A stretch of 64,000 nucleotides of DNA, from positions 806,001 through 870,000 of the forward strand of contig NZ_VTFV01000002.1 of the NCBI RefSeq assembly GCF_009192745.1, written 5' to 3'. Within the stretch, counting starts at the first letter, position 1; every line of letters begins with the position of its first letter. Shown one piece after another: positions 42,407-50,912 of this stretch. Under the pieces are notes generated by a model. The model did no database searches. It saw only the letters and a list, made by a program, of their open reading frames with translations, and was not told the DNA's origin. The translations under genes and the position numbers were made by a program. Source of the DNA: Arthrobacter citreus (GTDB lineage: Bacteria; Actinomycetota; Actinomycetes; Actinomycetales; Micrococcaceae).

Positions 42407-43465
42407 GTGACTGAATCCACCAATGCCAGCCCGGATGCCCTCGGGGACGCCGAGATGGCGCTGCCTCCCGGGTTCACCCCCCTCGCGGAAGATCCCGTCC
42501 TGGGCCCTGCCATCGTGTCCGGCCTGGAAAAGGTTGAGGAAGAACTGCGCGAGGCGATCGCCAACTCCGACCCGTTCGCGGACGCCACCTCCCGGCACCT
42601 GATGGAAGCCGGCGGCAAGCGTGTCCGCCCGCTGCTGGTGCTGCTGGCCTCCCACCTCGGCCCCAACCCGGGCAACGAGCAGGTGCGCATGGCCGCCGTC
42701 GTGGTTGAACTGACGCACCTTGCCACGCTCTACCACGACGACGTAATGGACTCCGCGCCCGTGCGCCGGGGCGCTCCCACCGCACACGAGGTCTGGGGCA
42801 ACTCCGTAGCCGTGCTGACCGGCGACCTGATCTTCGCCCGGGCTTCCTCGCTGGTCTCGCTCCTGGGAGCCCAGGCGCTTGGCATCCAGGCGCGCACCTT
42901 TGAACGCCTGGTCATGGGCCAGCTGCACGAAACCATGGGACCGGCCGACGGCGAAGATCCCCTGGCGCACTACCTCTCCGTCATCGCAGGGAAGACCGGA
43001 TCCCTGATCGCGGCATCGGGCCAGCTCGGTGCACTGTTTGGCGGAGCCGACCCGCAGACCGTGGAAATCATGGTGGATTACGGGGAGAAGGTCGGCGTCG
43101 CCTTCCAGCTCGCCGATGACGTGATTGACGTGGCCGGCCTGCAGGACAAGTCCGGGAAGACCCCCGGAACGGACCTGCGGGAGGGCGTACCCACCCTGCC
43201 GGTGCTGCTGCTGCGCCGCAACGCTGCCGCCGGAGACGCCGAAGCTGCCGCCGTGCTGGAACTGGTGGACTCAGACCTGACATCTGACGAGGCACTGGCC
43301 GCTGCCGTCGCGGCCGTCCGGGGCAACCGTGCCACCGCCGAAGCCTGGGAAGTTGCCCGCCAGTGGGCGGCCGACGCCGTCGCGGCGCTGGCACCGATGC
43401 CGGACTCCGTCATCAAGTCCTCGCTCGCAGCCTTCGCCGAAGCCGTCGTGGAGCGCGAAGCCTAG
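42407..43465 (+). CDS. Trans polyprenyl diphosphate synthase (GrcC-like)
   Basis: 352 aa, GTG start. The first and second aspartate-rich motifs are LYHDDVMDSAPVRRG and FQLADDVIDVAG; GGKRVRPLLVLLASHLG lies upstream. It condenses isopentenyl diphosphate units to make the side chain of menaquinone; chain length cannot be read reliably. Adjacent to menG and the MenJ-like gene, as in mycobacterial genomes. A 20-bp hairpin terminator follows. Confidence 0.9.
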   Translation: MTESTNASPDALGDAEMALPPGFTPLAEDPVLGPAIVSGLEKVEEELREAIANSDPFADATSRHLMEAGGKRVRPLLVLLASHLGPNPGNEQVRMAAVVVELTHLATLYHDDVMDSAPVRRGAPTAHEVWGNSVAVLTGDLIFARASSLVSLLGAQALGIQARTFERLVMGQLHETMGPADGEDPLAHYLSVIAGKTGSLIAASGQLGALFGGADPQTVEIMVDYGEKVGVAFQLADDVIDVAGLQDKSGKTPGTDLREGVPTLPVLLLRRNAAAGDAEAAAVLELVDSDLTSDEALAAAVAAVRGNRATAEAWEVARQWAADAVAALAPMPDSVIKSSLAAFAEAVVEREA

Positions 43466-43484
43466 CCACCTGTTCCATCCCGCA

Positions 43485-43530
43485 AACAAAGAACGGCTGC
43501 CCGGATTCCACCGGGCAGCCGTTCTTTGTT
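43485..43530. terminator. Bidirectional rho-independent terminator
   Basis: Perfect 20-bp stem (43485-43504 with 43511-43530) with a 6-nt loop and AAACAAAG/CTTTGTT flanks, between converging genes. Confidence 0.9.
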
Positions 43531-43535
43531 AAGCC

Positions 43536-43961
43536 TTAGTCTTCTTCGTCGTCTTCGAAGATCCACTCAAACATGTCGAAGACGTATTCGCTGAACGTTC
43601 CCTCTTCGCTCTGCCACTCGCCGCGGGCATTGTTCCGCCGCCAGACGATGGGGTCCGGGACGTCCAGCTGGTCGGCGCGGAAGCCCCAGGCGAACTTCTC
43701 GTCCTCATCCTCCAGGAACAGCAGGAACCCGTCCTCCAGCTCAAGCTCATCGGGATCCCAGAAGAAGTGGTAGGCCTCCATGAGGTCCTCGCAGCCGCCC
43801 AGCGCAAGGTAGAACTCACGCAGGACCAGCGGGATGGAGAAGTCATGCTCCTCGAGCATCTCATCGAGTTCATCAGCGCTCAGCCCGTCTTCGGGGCGCC
43901 AATTGTCCTCGAGGTACTTCGGGACCAGGGCACGGAACTTATCGAGGAACATTTCACTCAT
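43536..43961 (-). CDS. SMI1/KNR4 (SUKH)-like protein
   Basis: 141 aa, strongly acidic (tail FEDDEED). The layout IPLVLREFYLALGG, DELELEDGFLLFLEDEDEKFAWGF, PDPIVWRRNNARGEWQSEEGTFSEYVFDMFEWIF fits the SUKH fold, a family that includes toxin-immunity proteins and housekeeping members. No toxin gene is adjacent. Start ATG has GGAG about nine bases upstream. Identification is by motif recall, so function is tentative. Confidence 0.7.
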   Translation of the reverse strand: MSEMFLDKFRALVPKYLEDNWRPEDGLSADELDEMLEEHDFSIPLVLREFYLALGGCEDLMEAYHFFWDPDELELEDGFLLFLEDEDEKFAWGFRADQLDVPDPIVWRRNNARGEWQSEEGTFSEYVFDMFEWIFEDDEED

Positions 43962-44052
43962 TGCGGGGGCTCCAACGTTGCAGGCGGACGTACTTCTATC
44001 CTAGCCGCGGGCGGGGACGGTCCCTGACGGGGCCGGGTGCACGGCTGGCCGC

Positions 44053-44685
44053 TCAGGCGGTGCGGCGGGCCAGGCCCGGGTATTCCAGCACCACGCCGTC
44101 GGAATCCACGGTGATCTCGGCAGTAAAGCCGCCTGAATCGGAAGAGAAGAGGACAATCGCGTTCCCCCGTTCGCTCCGGTAGGGGGAGACCTGGGAGTAC
44201 ACCTGCTCGCTGGCCAGGACCCGCAGGCTGGGCATTTCCACCCAGGCCATGGTCAGCCTGGTTTCATCCGGCGGGGCTGCGTTGTTGAGCAGGTCCAGCC
44301 GCAGGATGGGCATCGTGTTGGTCAGCGGGCACAGGCCAAGGTCGCAGTCCTGGGCATTGTCCAGCGCCCGGGGGTCTTCAATCCCGGGCGCGGGAAGATC
44401 CACGGTGCCGCTGGTGCTGACGTGGGAATCCCAGCGCCCGTCAAGTGAACGGACCAGCTCCAGCGAACGCGACCAGCCGTCGCCGGTAACCTTCACCTCC
44501 AGCCTGCTGGTAACCCAGCCGGGGGAGGTGGACAGTGACCAGGTGGCGCAGTAGTCGTCGCAGGTTGACGTGCCGCTGGCTGCCAGCTCGCTTTCGCGGA
44601 AGGATACGACCGCGGAATCCCGTCGTCCGGGGTCGTCAATGCCCGCCCAGTGAAGGGTCCTGGCGGGCTGAGCTGGCAAGTCCAT
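44053..44685 (-). CDS. Putative glycolipid-binding family protein
   Basis: 210 aa. The central motif LDNAQDCDLGLCPLTNTMPILRL and the C-terminal AWVEMPSLRVLASEQVYS match my memory of the glycolipid-binding family PF06475 (LDGCxDVDL..PFTNTLPIRRL, WV..P.L....Q.Y). The N-terminal HWAGIDDPGRRDSAVVSF also fits. No signal peptide. Leaderless start at 44685. It shows no link to the neighbours. Confidence 0.72.
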   Translation of the reverse strand: MDLPAQPARTLHWAGIDDPGRRDSAVVSFRESELAASGTSTCDDYCATWSLSTSPGWVTSRLEVKVTGDGWSRSLELVRSLDGRWDSHVSTSGTVDLPAPGIEDPRALDNAQDCDLGLCPLTNTMPILRLDLLNNAAPPDETRLTMAWVEMPSLRVLASEQVYSQVSPYRSERGNAIVLFSSDSGGFTAEITVDSDGVVLEYPGLARRTA

Positions 44686-44697
44686 CCCTACAGCGTA
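44686..44697 (-). promoter_or_regulatory. Leaderless-type -10 promoter element
   Basis: Minus strand TACGCT (44692-44697) lies six bases before ATG 44685. Confidence 0.55.
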
Positions 44698-44788
44698 AAG
44701 TCCGGCTCAAACCGGCACAAAACCGCGGTGCCCGGCGGAGGCTGCCCGCAACGCCGGGCTGGCGCCGCGCTTCCCGCCGGCGGGCTGC

Positions 44789-46210
44789 CTAAGCGGTGAG
44801 CCGCCGCACGTTCAGCGCCAGGTACAGATGCACGCGGTCCGCGGTCACGGCAGGGTCGTAACCGGAAAGGTCGGCGATCTGCGTGAGCCGGTAGCGCACG
44901 GTGTTCCGGTGCAGCCCAAGGGCCTGGGCCACCTTCGCAACGGAGCCGTTCACCGCCAGGTATTTTTCCAGTGTTGGGACCAGTTCGGCGTCGTGCGCTG
45001 CATCGAAGGCCAACAGCGGATCCAGTGCCTCCGCAGCCAGGTCGGCCAGCGGGACGTCACGGCTGGCCATGAGCAGCGAGGCCAGGCTCAGCCGGTCCGG
45101 TTCGTTCACTGCGGCGCCGCGCAGCAGGCCTTCCTTGGCCTCGTAATACCCCCAGCGCAGCCCGGCCGGTTCGGCATACGCGCCGCCCACGCCCACTTTT
45201 GCCTGGAGGCCGGCTTCCTGCAGGTAACTGCCAAGCTCCGCGGCGAGGACCGCCGGATCGCCGTCGGGAACCCAGACGGCCAGCCGGTCCTCGCAGGTGG
45301 CGCTTACTGCGTCCTGCAGGGACGGAGGCAGGGGCAGGGATGCAAGCAGCTTGGCCTGAGCCCCGCCGGCTTCCACCAGGAGCGTCAGCTGCCGCCGTTC
45401 CGTGCTGACGCCGGCGGCCCGCAGCCGGTGGACGGCATCCTGGCCGGTGAGTTTGCCCGCCACGATGTCATCGAGCAGCTGGCCGTTGACTGCCCGTTCA
45501 CGCACCCGCCGCCGGGCCTGGTTGTTCAGCTCCACGCTGATGAGGCTCTGGGCGTAGGCGATGAGGTCCGGATGCCCGAAGGGTTCGGCGACGGAAAGGG
45601 TGCAGCGGTCCCGCATTCCGGTGGCGATGGGCACCCGGTGCCAGGCGGTCTCCGCCTCGCCTGGCGCCAAACCAGTGGAGAAGACCTCGGCGCCGTACTG
45701 GTGCAGGGCAACTTCGGCTCCTAGGATCCCTGCCAGGTCCTTCAGCAGCCCGGTCAGCCCGCGGCCGGAAAGGAGCGCCTTGGCCAGGACCTGGTGCCCG
45801 GAGAGCAGCTCCTGGAGCTGCTCGACATGGTCCGCGGACAGGGCATCGGCCACCAGCTTGCCCACCGCTATGAAGGGGGTGCGGTAGGGGACTTCGAACA
45901 CAGGCAGTCCCAGCCGGTTGGCTTCCTCCAGCAGGGGGCCGGGCACCCGGTCCAGGCTGAGCCCCGTCCCAAAGCCGATCGCCAGCGCGCCGGCACGGTG
46001 CACGCTCTCCACGAACCGGCGCTGCACCGCTCCGGTCCGCTGGCGCATTCCGGTTGTGAGCACCACTTCGCCGCCGCTGAGGAAGGGGGAAGGGTCTTCG
46101 AGTTCAGTAACAGCAACCCACTGGACCGGCACCGGGGTGATGGCAGCGCTGCCGCGGATGGCCAGGTCCAGGTCCTTGGCGGACAGCAGGTCGGTGAGCG
46201 AGATAGGCAC
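44789..46210 (-). CDS. PucR-family transcriptional regulator (GabR-like)
   Basis: 473 aa from GTG 46210, selected by TATAGT six bases upstream; the frame is open for 96 more codons without support. An N-terminal PucR ligand domain (ISLTDLLSAKDLDLAIRGSA..VQWVAVTELEDPSPFLSGGEVVLTTGM), a GGDEF-like/CdaR central part and a C-terminal HTH_30 (TLEKYLAVNGSVAKVAQALGLHRNTVRYRLTQI). PucR-type GabR of Corynebacterium activates GABA catabolism; divergence from gabT supports a similar role. Confidence 0.88.
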   Translation of the reverse strand: MPISLTDLLSAKDLDLAIRGSAAITPVPVQWVAVTELEDPSPFLSGGEVVLTTGMRQRTGAVQRRFVESVHRAGALAIGFGTGLSLDRVPGPLLEEANRLGLPVFEVPYRTPFIAVGKLVADALSADHVEQLQELLSGHQVLAKALLSGRGLTGLLKDLAGILGAEVALHQYGAEVFSTGLAPGEAETAWHRVPIATGMRDRCTLSVAEPFGHPDLIAYAQSLISVELNNQARRRVRERAVNGQLLDDIVAGKLTGQDAVHRLRAAGVSTERRQLTLLVEAGGAQAKLLASLPLPPSLQDAVSATCEDRLAVWVPDGDPAVLAAELGSYLQEAGLQAKVGVGGAYAEPAGLRWGYYEAKEGLLRGAAVNEPDRLSLASLLMASRDVPLADLAAEALDPLLAFDAAHDAELVPTLEKYLAVNGSVAKVAQALGLHRNTVRYRLTQIADLSGYDPAVTADRVHLYLALNVRRLTA

Positions 46211-46222
46211 GCAACAACTATA
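46211..46222 (-). promoter_or_regulatory. Leaderless-type -10 promoter element
   Basis: Minus strand TATAGT (46217-46222) lies six bases before GTG 46210 of the PucR gene. Confidence 0.6.
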
Positions 46223-46379
46223 GGGGCATTCTTTTGGGCGCTTGCACCGCAACAGCAACATGTCATTGTGCGGGTGTCCGTGCCCTAACGGGGCGGCGGC
46301 GCGTAAATTTGGATCACTGCGGCCCAGTGCATCCATCACTTTTCGCATTTCCGATCCCCCGTCGAAAGAGGCAACACCC

Positions 46380-47735
46380 ATGAGCACCTCAGCTACCGCC
46401 CCGGCCTTCCGGCTGGAACAGAAGCGGAACATCACCGGTTCCTTCCCGGGTCCGAAGTCCGCCGCCCTCAATGAGCGCCGCGCCGCTGTGGTAGCCAAGG
46501 GCGTAGCCTCCAGTGTCCCCGTTTACGTCCAGGATGCCGACGGCGGCATCATCGTTGACGTGGACGGCAACTCCTTCATCGACCTCGGCTCCGGCATCGC
46601 AGTGACCAGCGTCGGTGCGTCCGACCCCGCCGTCGTGGCAGCTGCCCAGGAGCAGGTTGCACACTTCACCCACACCTGCTTCATGGTTACCCCGTACGAG
46701 GGCTACGTTGCCGTGGCTGAAAAGCTCGCCGAGGTCACCCCCGGAACGCATGAGAAGCGCACCGTGCTCTTCAACTCCGGCGCCGAAGCAGTCGAGAACG
46801 CCATCAAGATTGCCCGCTCCGCCACGGGCCGCCAGGCCGTCGTTGCCTTCGACCACGCGTACCACGGCCGCACCAACCTGACCATGGGCCTGACCGCCAA
46901 GGCCATGCCGTACAAGACCGGATTCGGCCCGTTCGCTTCCGAGATCTACCGCATGCCCATGAGCTACCCCTACCGCGAAGAGAACCCGGAAATCACCGGC
47001 ACCGAAGCCGCGGACCGCGCCATCCTCGCCATCGAAAAGCAGATCGGCGCCGACCAGCTGGCTGCCCTCCTGATCGAACCGATCCAGGGCGAAGGCGGCT
47101 TCATTGTCCCGGCCGCAGGCTTCCTGCCCCGGCTGGCCGAGTGGGCCAAGGCGAACGGCATCGTGTTCATCGCGGACGAGGTCCAGTCCGGCTTCTGCCG
47201 CACCGGCGAGTGGTTCGCCGTGGAGCATGAGGGTGTTGTCCCGGACATCATGACCATGGCCAAGGGTATTGCCGGCGGCATGCCGCTCTCCGCAGTCACC
47301 GGCCGCGCCGAACTGCTCGACGCCGTCCACCCGGGCGGCCTGGGCGGCACCTACGGCGGCAACCCCGTTGCCTGCGCTTCCGCACTGGCGGCCATCGAGA
47401 CGATGGAAAGCCAGGACCTCTCCGGCCGTGCCCGCCGCATCGAGGAAATTACGGTGCCGCGCCTGCGCAAGGTTGCCGAAGAGACCGGAGTGATCGGCGA
47501 GGTGCGCGGCCGCGGAGCCATGCTCGCGCTGGAACTGGTGAAGCCGGGCACCAAGACCCCCGACGCCGCTGCCGCCAAGGAAATCGCGGCCGCCTGCCTG
47601 GCTGAAGGTGTCATCATCCTCACCTGTGGCACCTACGGCAACGTCATCCGCCTGCTCCCTCCGCTGGTCATCGGCGACGACCTGCTCTCCGACGGCCTGG
47701 ACGTGCTGGAAGCGGCCATCCGCGCCCAGGCGTAA
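46380..47735 (+). CDS. gabT: 4-Aminobutyrate aminotransferase
   Basis: 451 aa from ATG 46380 (AAAGAGG about nine bases upstream). Class III PLP aminotransferase with FNSGAEAVENAIKIAR, AYHGRTNLTMGLT, IEPIQGEGGFIVP, FIADEVQSGFCRTG and the PLP-binding Lys295 in TMAKGIAGGMPLSAV. It converts GABA and 2-oxoglutarate to succinic semialdehyde and glutamate. Lies between the divergent PucR regulator and the putrescine oxidase locus, so it completes putrescine degradation. No gabD is present here. Confidence 0.92.
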   Translation: MSTSATAPAFRLEQKRNITGSFPGPKSAALNERRAAVVAKGVASSVPVYVQDADGGIIVDVDGNSFIDLGSGIAVTSVGASDPAVVAAAQEQVAHFTHTCFMVTPYEGYVAVAEKLAEVTPGTHEKRTVLFNSGAEAVENAIKIARSATGRQAVVAFDHAYHGRTNLTMGLTAKAMPYKTGFGPFASEIYRMPMSYPYREENPEITGTEAADRAILAIEKQIGADQLAALLIEPIQGEGGFIVPAAGFLPRLAEWAKANGIVFIADEVQSGFCRTGEWFAVEHEGVVPDIMTMAKGIAGGMPLSAVTGRAELLDAVHPGGLGGTYGGNPVACASALAAIETMESQDLSGRARRIEEITVPRLRKVAEETGVIGEVRGRGAMLALELVKPGTKTPDAAAAKEIAAACLAEGVIILTCGTYGNVIRLLPPLVIGDDLLSDGLDVLEAAIRAQA

Positions 47736-47752
47736 CAAGCGCAGCAGCTGTG

Positions 47753-47788
47753 AAGGGCGGCATCCGGGAAACCGGGTGCCGCCCTTTT
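47753..47788 (+). terminator. Rho-independent terminator of gabT
   Basis: 15-bp stem with one G-U pair (47753-47767 with 47772-47786), closed by a GAAA tetraloop and followed by TTTT (47785-47788). Confidence 0.88.
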
Positions 47789-47809
47789 GCTGTGTTTTCC
47801 GGCAGGAAG

Positions 47810-48466
47810 CTACCTGTTTGAGAGCACTGCGAAGCCGCGGATCAGGGCATCGAGACCGGTCTCGAAGGCCTGTTCGGCTGCCTTGCCGCTTTCCCGGCCG
47901 GGCGCTGCGGCAACGGCGGCAGTGAAAAGCGGGCTCTCCGAGGCCAGGGAACCGGTGTCGAAGATGTCTGCGGGGGCAACGGCGTCGAAAGCCGAACCGA
48001 AGATGAAGGACTCCAGTGCCACGATCGCGGGGATGATCCTCGCCTGGTCCCAGCCTGCGCGGAGGAAACCTTCGGTGACGGCTTCGTACATGGCCAGCGT
48101 CCGGGGAGCCCCCGAGACCTGGAGGACGGCAATCACGGCGATCAGGGGAGTGTGGCGGGCAAAGACTTCCCGGTAGGAGCGGGCCCACGTCCGCACCGCG
48201 TCCTCCCAGTCCAGTTCCGCAAAACAGGCAGTGTCCACTTTTGCCATCAGGCCGTCCTGGATCCAGCGCAGCACTTCTGCCTTCGAGGCGGCGTGGTTGT
48301 AGAGGGCCGACGGCGCCACCTGCAGCTTTGCCGCCAGGGAGGACATGGTGAAACCTTCATAGCCGCGGGCAGTGATGACCTCCAGGGCCGCGGCGGTGAT
48401 GTTCTCCTGCGTCAGGACACGCTGGGACGGACGGCCGGCACTGCGCCGCGTGCGTACTCCCGCCAT
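47810..48466 (-). CDS. TetR-family regulator
   Basis: 218 aa from ATG 48466, with GGAGG five to six bases upstream; an extended frame is open but lacks a ribosome-binding site. HTH AGRPSQRVLTQENITAAALEVITARGYEGFTMSSLAAKLQVAPSALYNHAASKAEVL. It is divergent from the putrescine oxidase gene and is the obvious candidate regulator of that operon, with a 19-bp palindrome between them. Ligand unknown; a polyamine is plausible. Confidence 0.85.
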   Translation of the reverse strand: MAGVRTRRSAGRPSQRVLTQENITAAALEVITARGYEGFTMSSLAAKLQVAPSALYNHAASKAEVLRWIQDGLMAKVDTACFAELDWEDAVRTWARSYREVFARHTPLIAVIAVLQVSGAPRTLAMYEAVTEGFLRAGWDQARIIPAIVALESFIFGSAFDAVAPADIFDTGSLASESPLFTAAVAAAPGRESGKAAEQAFETGLDALIRGFAVLSNR

Positions 48467-48564
48467 CGCGCTCCTCCAAAGGTCTGCGGCACCCGGGTGC
48501 CCAAAAATTAATATTCGCACAGACTCTCCCCGCACGGCCGGGGGTCGGCTAGAGTGTCGGTACA

Positions 48565-48599
48565 AAATGAACGCTATTCATTTACATGTCATTTACATG
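48565..48599 (+). promoter_or_regulatory. TetR-type operator and 11-bp tandem repeat before putrescine oxidase
   Basis: Perfect palindrome AAATGAA-CGCTA-TTCATTT (48565-48583), overlapped by two consecutive 11-mers TCATTTACATG (48578-48588, 48589-48599). Position 62-96 bp before the putrescine oxidase start fits control by the divergent TetR regulator. Confidence 0.65.
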
Positions 48600-48660
48600 G
48601 ATCCCAAGAGAGCGTTCGGTTTGAGCGGCCGGAGGTCGGCCGCTGGAGAGAGGAAACACA

Positions 48661-50025
48661 GTGCGAACCCTGGAACGGAACGTCGTCATTATTGGTGCAG
48701 GCCCCTCCGGCCTTACCGCGGCGCGGAAACTGAAAGCTGCCGGCCTGAGCGTGGCAGTGCTGGAAGCGCGGGACCGCGTGGGCGGACGCACCTGGTCGGA
48801 CACGATCGACGGCGCCTTCCTGGAGATCGGCGGACAGTGGATCTCCCCGGACCAGGAAGCGTTGAGCGAGCTCGTCGAAGAGCTGGGACTTCAGACTTTC
48901 CCGCGCTACCGCGACGGCGAATCCGTCTACATCGGCTCGGACCACCGCGCGGTGCGCTACTCCGGGGACATGTTCCCGGTAGCCGAATCCACGGCGCAGG
49001 AAATGGAGCGCCTGATCGCGCTCCTGGACGAGCTCACTGCCAAGACCGATCCGGCAGCACCGTGGACACACCCGGACGCACGGGCCCTGGATACCATCTC
49101 CTTCTCCGCCTGGCTGCGCGAACAGTCCTCCGACGAAGAAGCGTGCAACAACATTGGGCTGTTCGTTGCCGGCGGCATGCTCACCAAGCCGGCGCACTCC
49201 TTCTCCACCCTGCAGGCGCTGCTGATGGCTTCCTCCGCAGGCTCGTTCTCCAACCTGGTGGATGAGAACTTCATCCTGGACCGCCGGGTCGCCGGCGGGA
49301 TGCAGCAGGTCTCCGAGCGCATGGCCGCTGAACTGGGCGAGGACGTCGTCCTGGGCGCCCCGGTCCGCACGCTCCGCTGGAACGCGGAAGGTCCGTCCGT
49401 AACGGCAGAAGCCGACGGCGTCACTGTCCACGCGCGCTACGCCATCATGGCCGTGCCTCCGAACCTGTACTCGCGGGTCTCCTTCGATCCGCCGCTGCCG
49501 CGCCGCCAGCACCAGATGCACCAGCACGTCTCCCTGGGCCTGGTCATCAAGGTCCACGCCGTGTATTCGAGGCCGTTCTGGCGCGAGGCCGGGCTCTCCG
49601 GCACCTGCTTCGGTGCCCATGAGCTGGTCCAGGAGGTCTACGACAACACCAACCATGAGGACAGCCGCGGCACCCTGGTGGGCTTCGTATCGGATGAGAA
49701 GGCCGATGCAATGTTCGAACTCAGTGCCGATGAGCGCCGGCAGGCCATCCTTGAATCCATCTCCGGCTACCTCGGCGAGGAAGCGCTGACCCCCGAGGTC
49801 TACTACGAATCCGACTGGGGGTCCGAGGAATGGACCCGTGGTGCCTACGCTGCCAGCTACGACCTGGGCGGCCTGCACCGCTACGGTCCGGACCAGCTGG
49901 CACCGGTGGGCCCCATCCACTGGTCCTGCTCTGACCTGGCAGCAGAGGGCTACCAGCACGTCGACGGCGCAGTCCGCATGGGTGCCAAGACTGCCGAGCG
50001 CATTATCGCGCGGTTCAAGGGCTGA
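48661..50025 (+). CDS. puo: Putrescine oxidase (flavin monoamine oxidase family)
   Basis: 454 aa, GTG start with GAGAGG about eight bases upstream. FAD motif VVIIGAGPSGLTAARKL and ARDRVGGRTW; long stretches (for example SLGLVIKVHAVY, QEVYDNTNHED, YESDWGSEEWTRGAY) coincide with the Rhodococcus putrescine oxidase I remember. It oxidises putrescine to 4-aminobutanal, ammonia and H2O2. Followed after five bases by a universal stress protein gene and then an amino-acid permease, forming a putrescine-utilisation operon. Confidence 0.9.
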   Translation: MRTLERNVVIIGAGPSGLTAARKLKAAGLSVAVLEARDRVGGRTWSDTIDGAFLEIGGQWISPDQEALSELVEELGLQTFPRYRDGESVYIGSDHRAVRYSGDMFPVAESTAQEMERLIALLDELTAKTDPAAPWTHPDARALDTISFSAWLREQSSDEEACNNIGLFVAGGMLTKPAHSFSTLQALLMASSAGSFSNLVDENFILDRRVAGGMQQVSERMAAELGEDVVLGAPVRTLRWNAEGPSVTAEADGVTVHARYAIMAVPPNLYSRVSFDPPLPRRQHQMHQHVSLGLVIKVHAVYSRPFWREAGLSGTCFGAHELVQEVYDNTNHEDSRGTLVGFVSDEKADAMFELSADERRQAILESISGYLGEEALTPEVYYESDWGSEEWTRGAYAASYDLGGLHRYGPDQLAPVGPIHWSCSDLAAEGYQHVDGAVRMGAKTAERIIARFKG

Positions 50026-50030
50026 GAACC

Positions 50031-50912
50031 GTGCGCTATGTAGTGGGCTACACGGCCACCGAACGGGGCAGGGACGCACTGTTCCTGGCCTGCTCCATCG
50101 CCCGCACCCAGGGCGCCTCCCTGGACCTGGTGATCGTGGACCCGGAAGAATCGCCCTACACCGCCGTCTATCCTCCGGAGCGGACCTACTCTTCGCTGCT
50201 GGCACGCCAGCTCCGGGACTGGCTGGATGAAGCCCTGGCCCTCGTGCCTGCAGACATCGAAGCCAGGGGTCACATCCGGACCGCCGACTCCGATGCGCGC
50301 GGACTCATCGATGCTGCAGAAGAATTCGGTGCGGGCCTGATCGTGGTGGGCGCCGGAAGCAACGGACTGTTCAAGCGCTTCACGGTGGGAAGCGTGGCCA
50401 ACGCCCTGCTCCATGCCGCGAGCGTGCCGGTGGCCCTGGCACCCCGCGGCTACAGCAGGCTTGACCCGCTTTCCCGCATCACCTGCGCAGTAGGGGAGCG
50501 GCGCGGCGCCGAGGACGTCCTGGAAGTTGCCTGCGCCTCGGCGGCCCGCCGTGGCCTTCCCCTGCGCCTGCTCTCGCTGCTGGCGCTGGATGCGCCCGGG
50601 GACGCAGCAGTGGAGGAAGCGCAGCTGCACATCTCCGACCGGGTCCGCCGTGCCCAGGAGCTCACCGGAGGCAGGAGCGAGGTCAGCGGCGTGGTGGCCC
50701 AGGGCCGGACCATCGAAAACGCCGTGGACGAGCTTGAATTCGACGACGGCGAGGTCCTCATCATCGGCTCCAGCCGGCTCGCCCGGACCAACCAGCTCTT
50801 CCTGGGCGCCACGGCATCCAAGGTCCTAAGGAGCCTGCCGGTTCCCATGGTCGTTGTGCCCCGGAACTACACCCCCGCCCCGCAGCGCCAGACGTCAGGA
50901 GATCCGCAGTGA
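50031..50912 (+). CDS. Tandem-domain universal stress protein
   Basis: 293 aa, GTG start. Two UspA domains: the first (about 1-140) ends with the ATP-binding motif GAGSNGLFKRFTVGSVANAL; the second (about 148-285) has GSSRLARTNQLFLGATASKVL. Embedded between putrescine oxidase and the permease, and overlapping the permease start by four bases, it may modulate transport or respond to the H2O2 made by the oxidase (inference). Confidence 0.87.
   Translation: MRYVVGYTATERGRDALFLACSIARTQGASLDLVIVDPEESPYTAVYPPERTYSSLLARQLRDWLDEALALVPADIEARGHIRTADSDARGLIDAAEEFGAGLIVVGAGSNGLFKRFTVGSVANALLHAASVPVALAPRGYSRLDPLSRITCAVGERRGAEDVLEVACASAARRGLPLRLLSLLALDAPGDAAVEEAQLHISDRVRRAQELTGGRSEVSGVVAQGRTIENAVDELEFDDGEVLIIGSSRLARTNQLFLGATASKVLRSLPVPMVVVPRNYTPAPQRQTSGDPQ

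Noticed and set aside
46389-48188. 599-codon open frame antisense to gabT
   Set aside because: Covers gabT, its terminator and part of the TetR gene; reads as a GC-rich shadow with no recognisable motif.
48589-50205. 538-codon open frame antisense to putrescine oxidase
   Set aside because: Shadow of a strongly supported gene; no motifs and no start signal.
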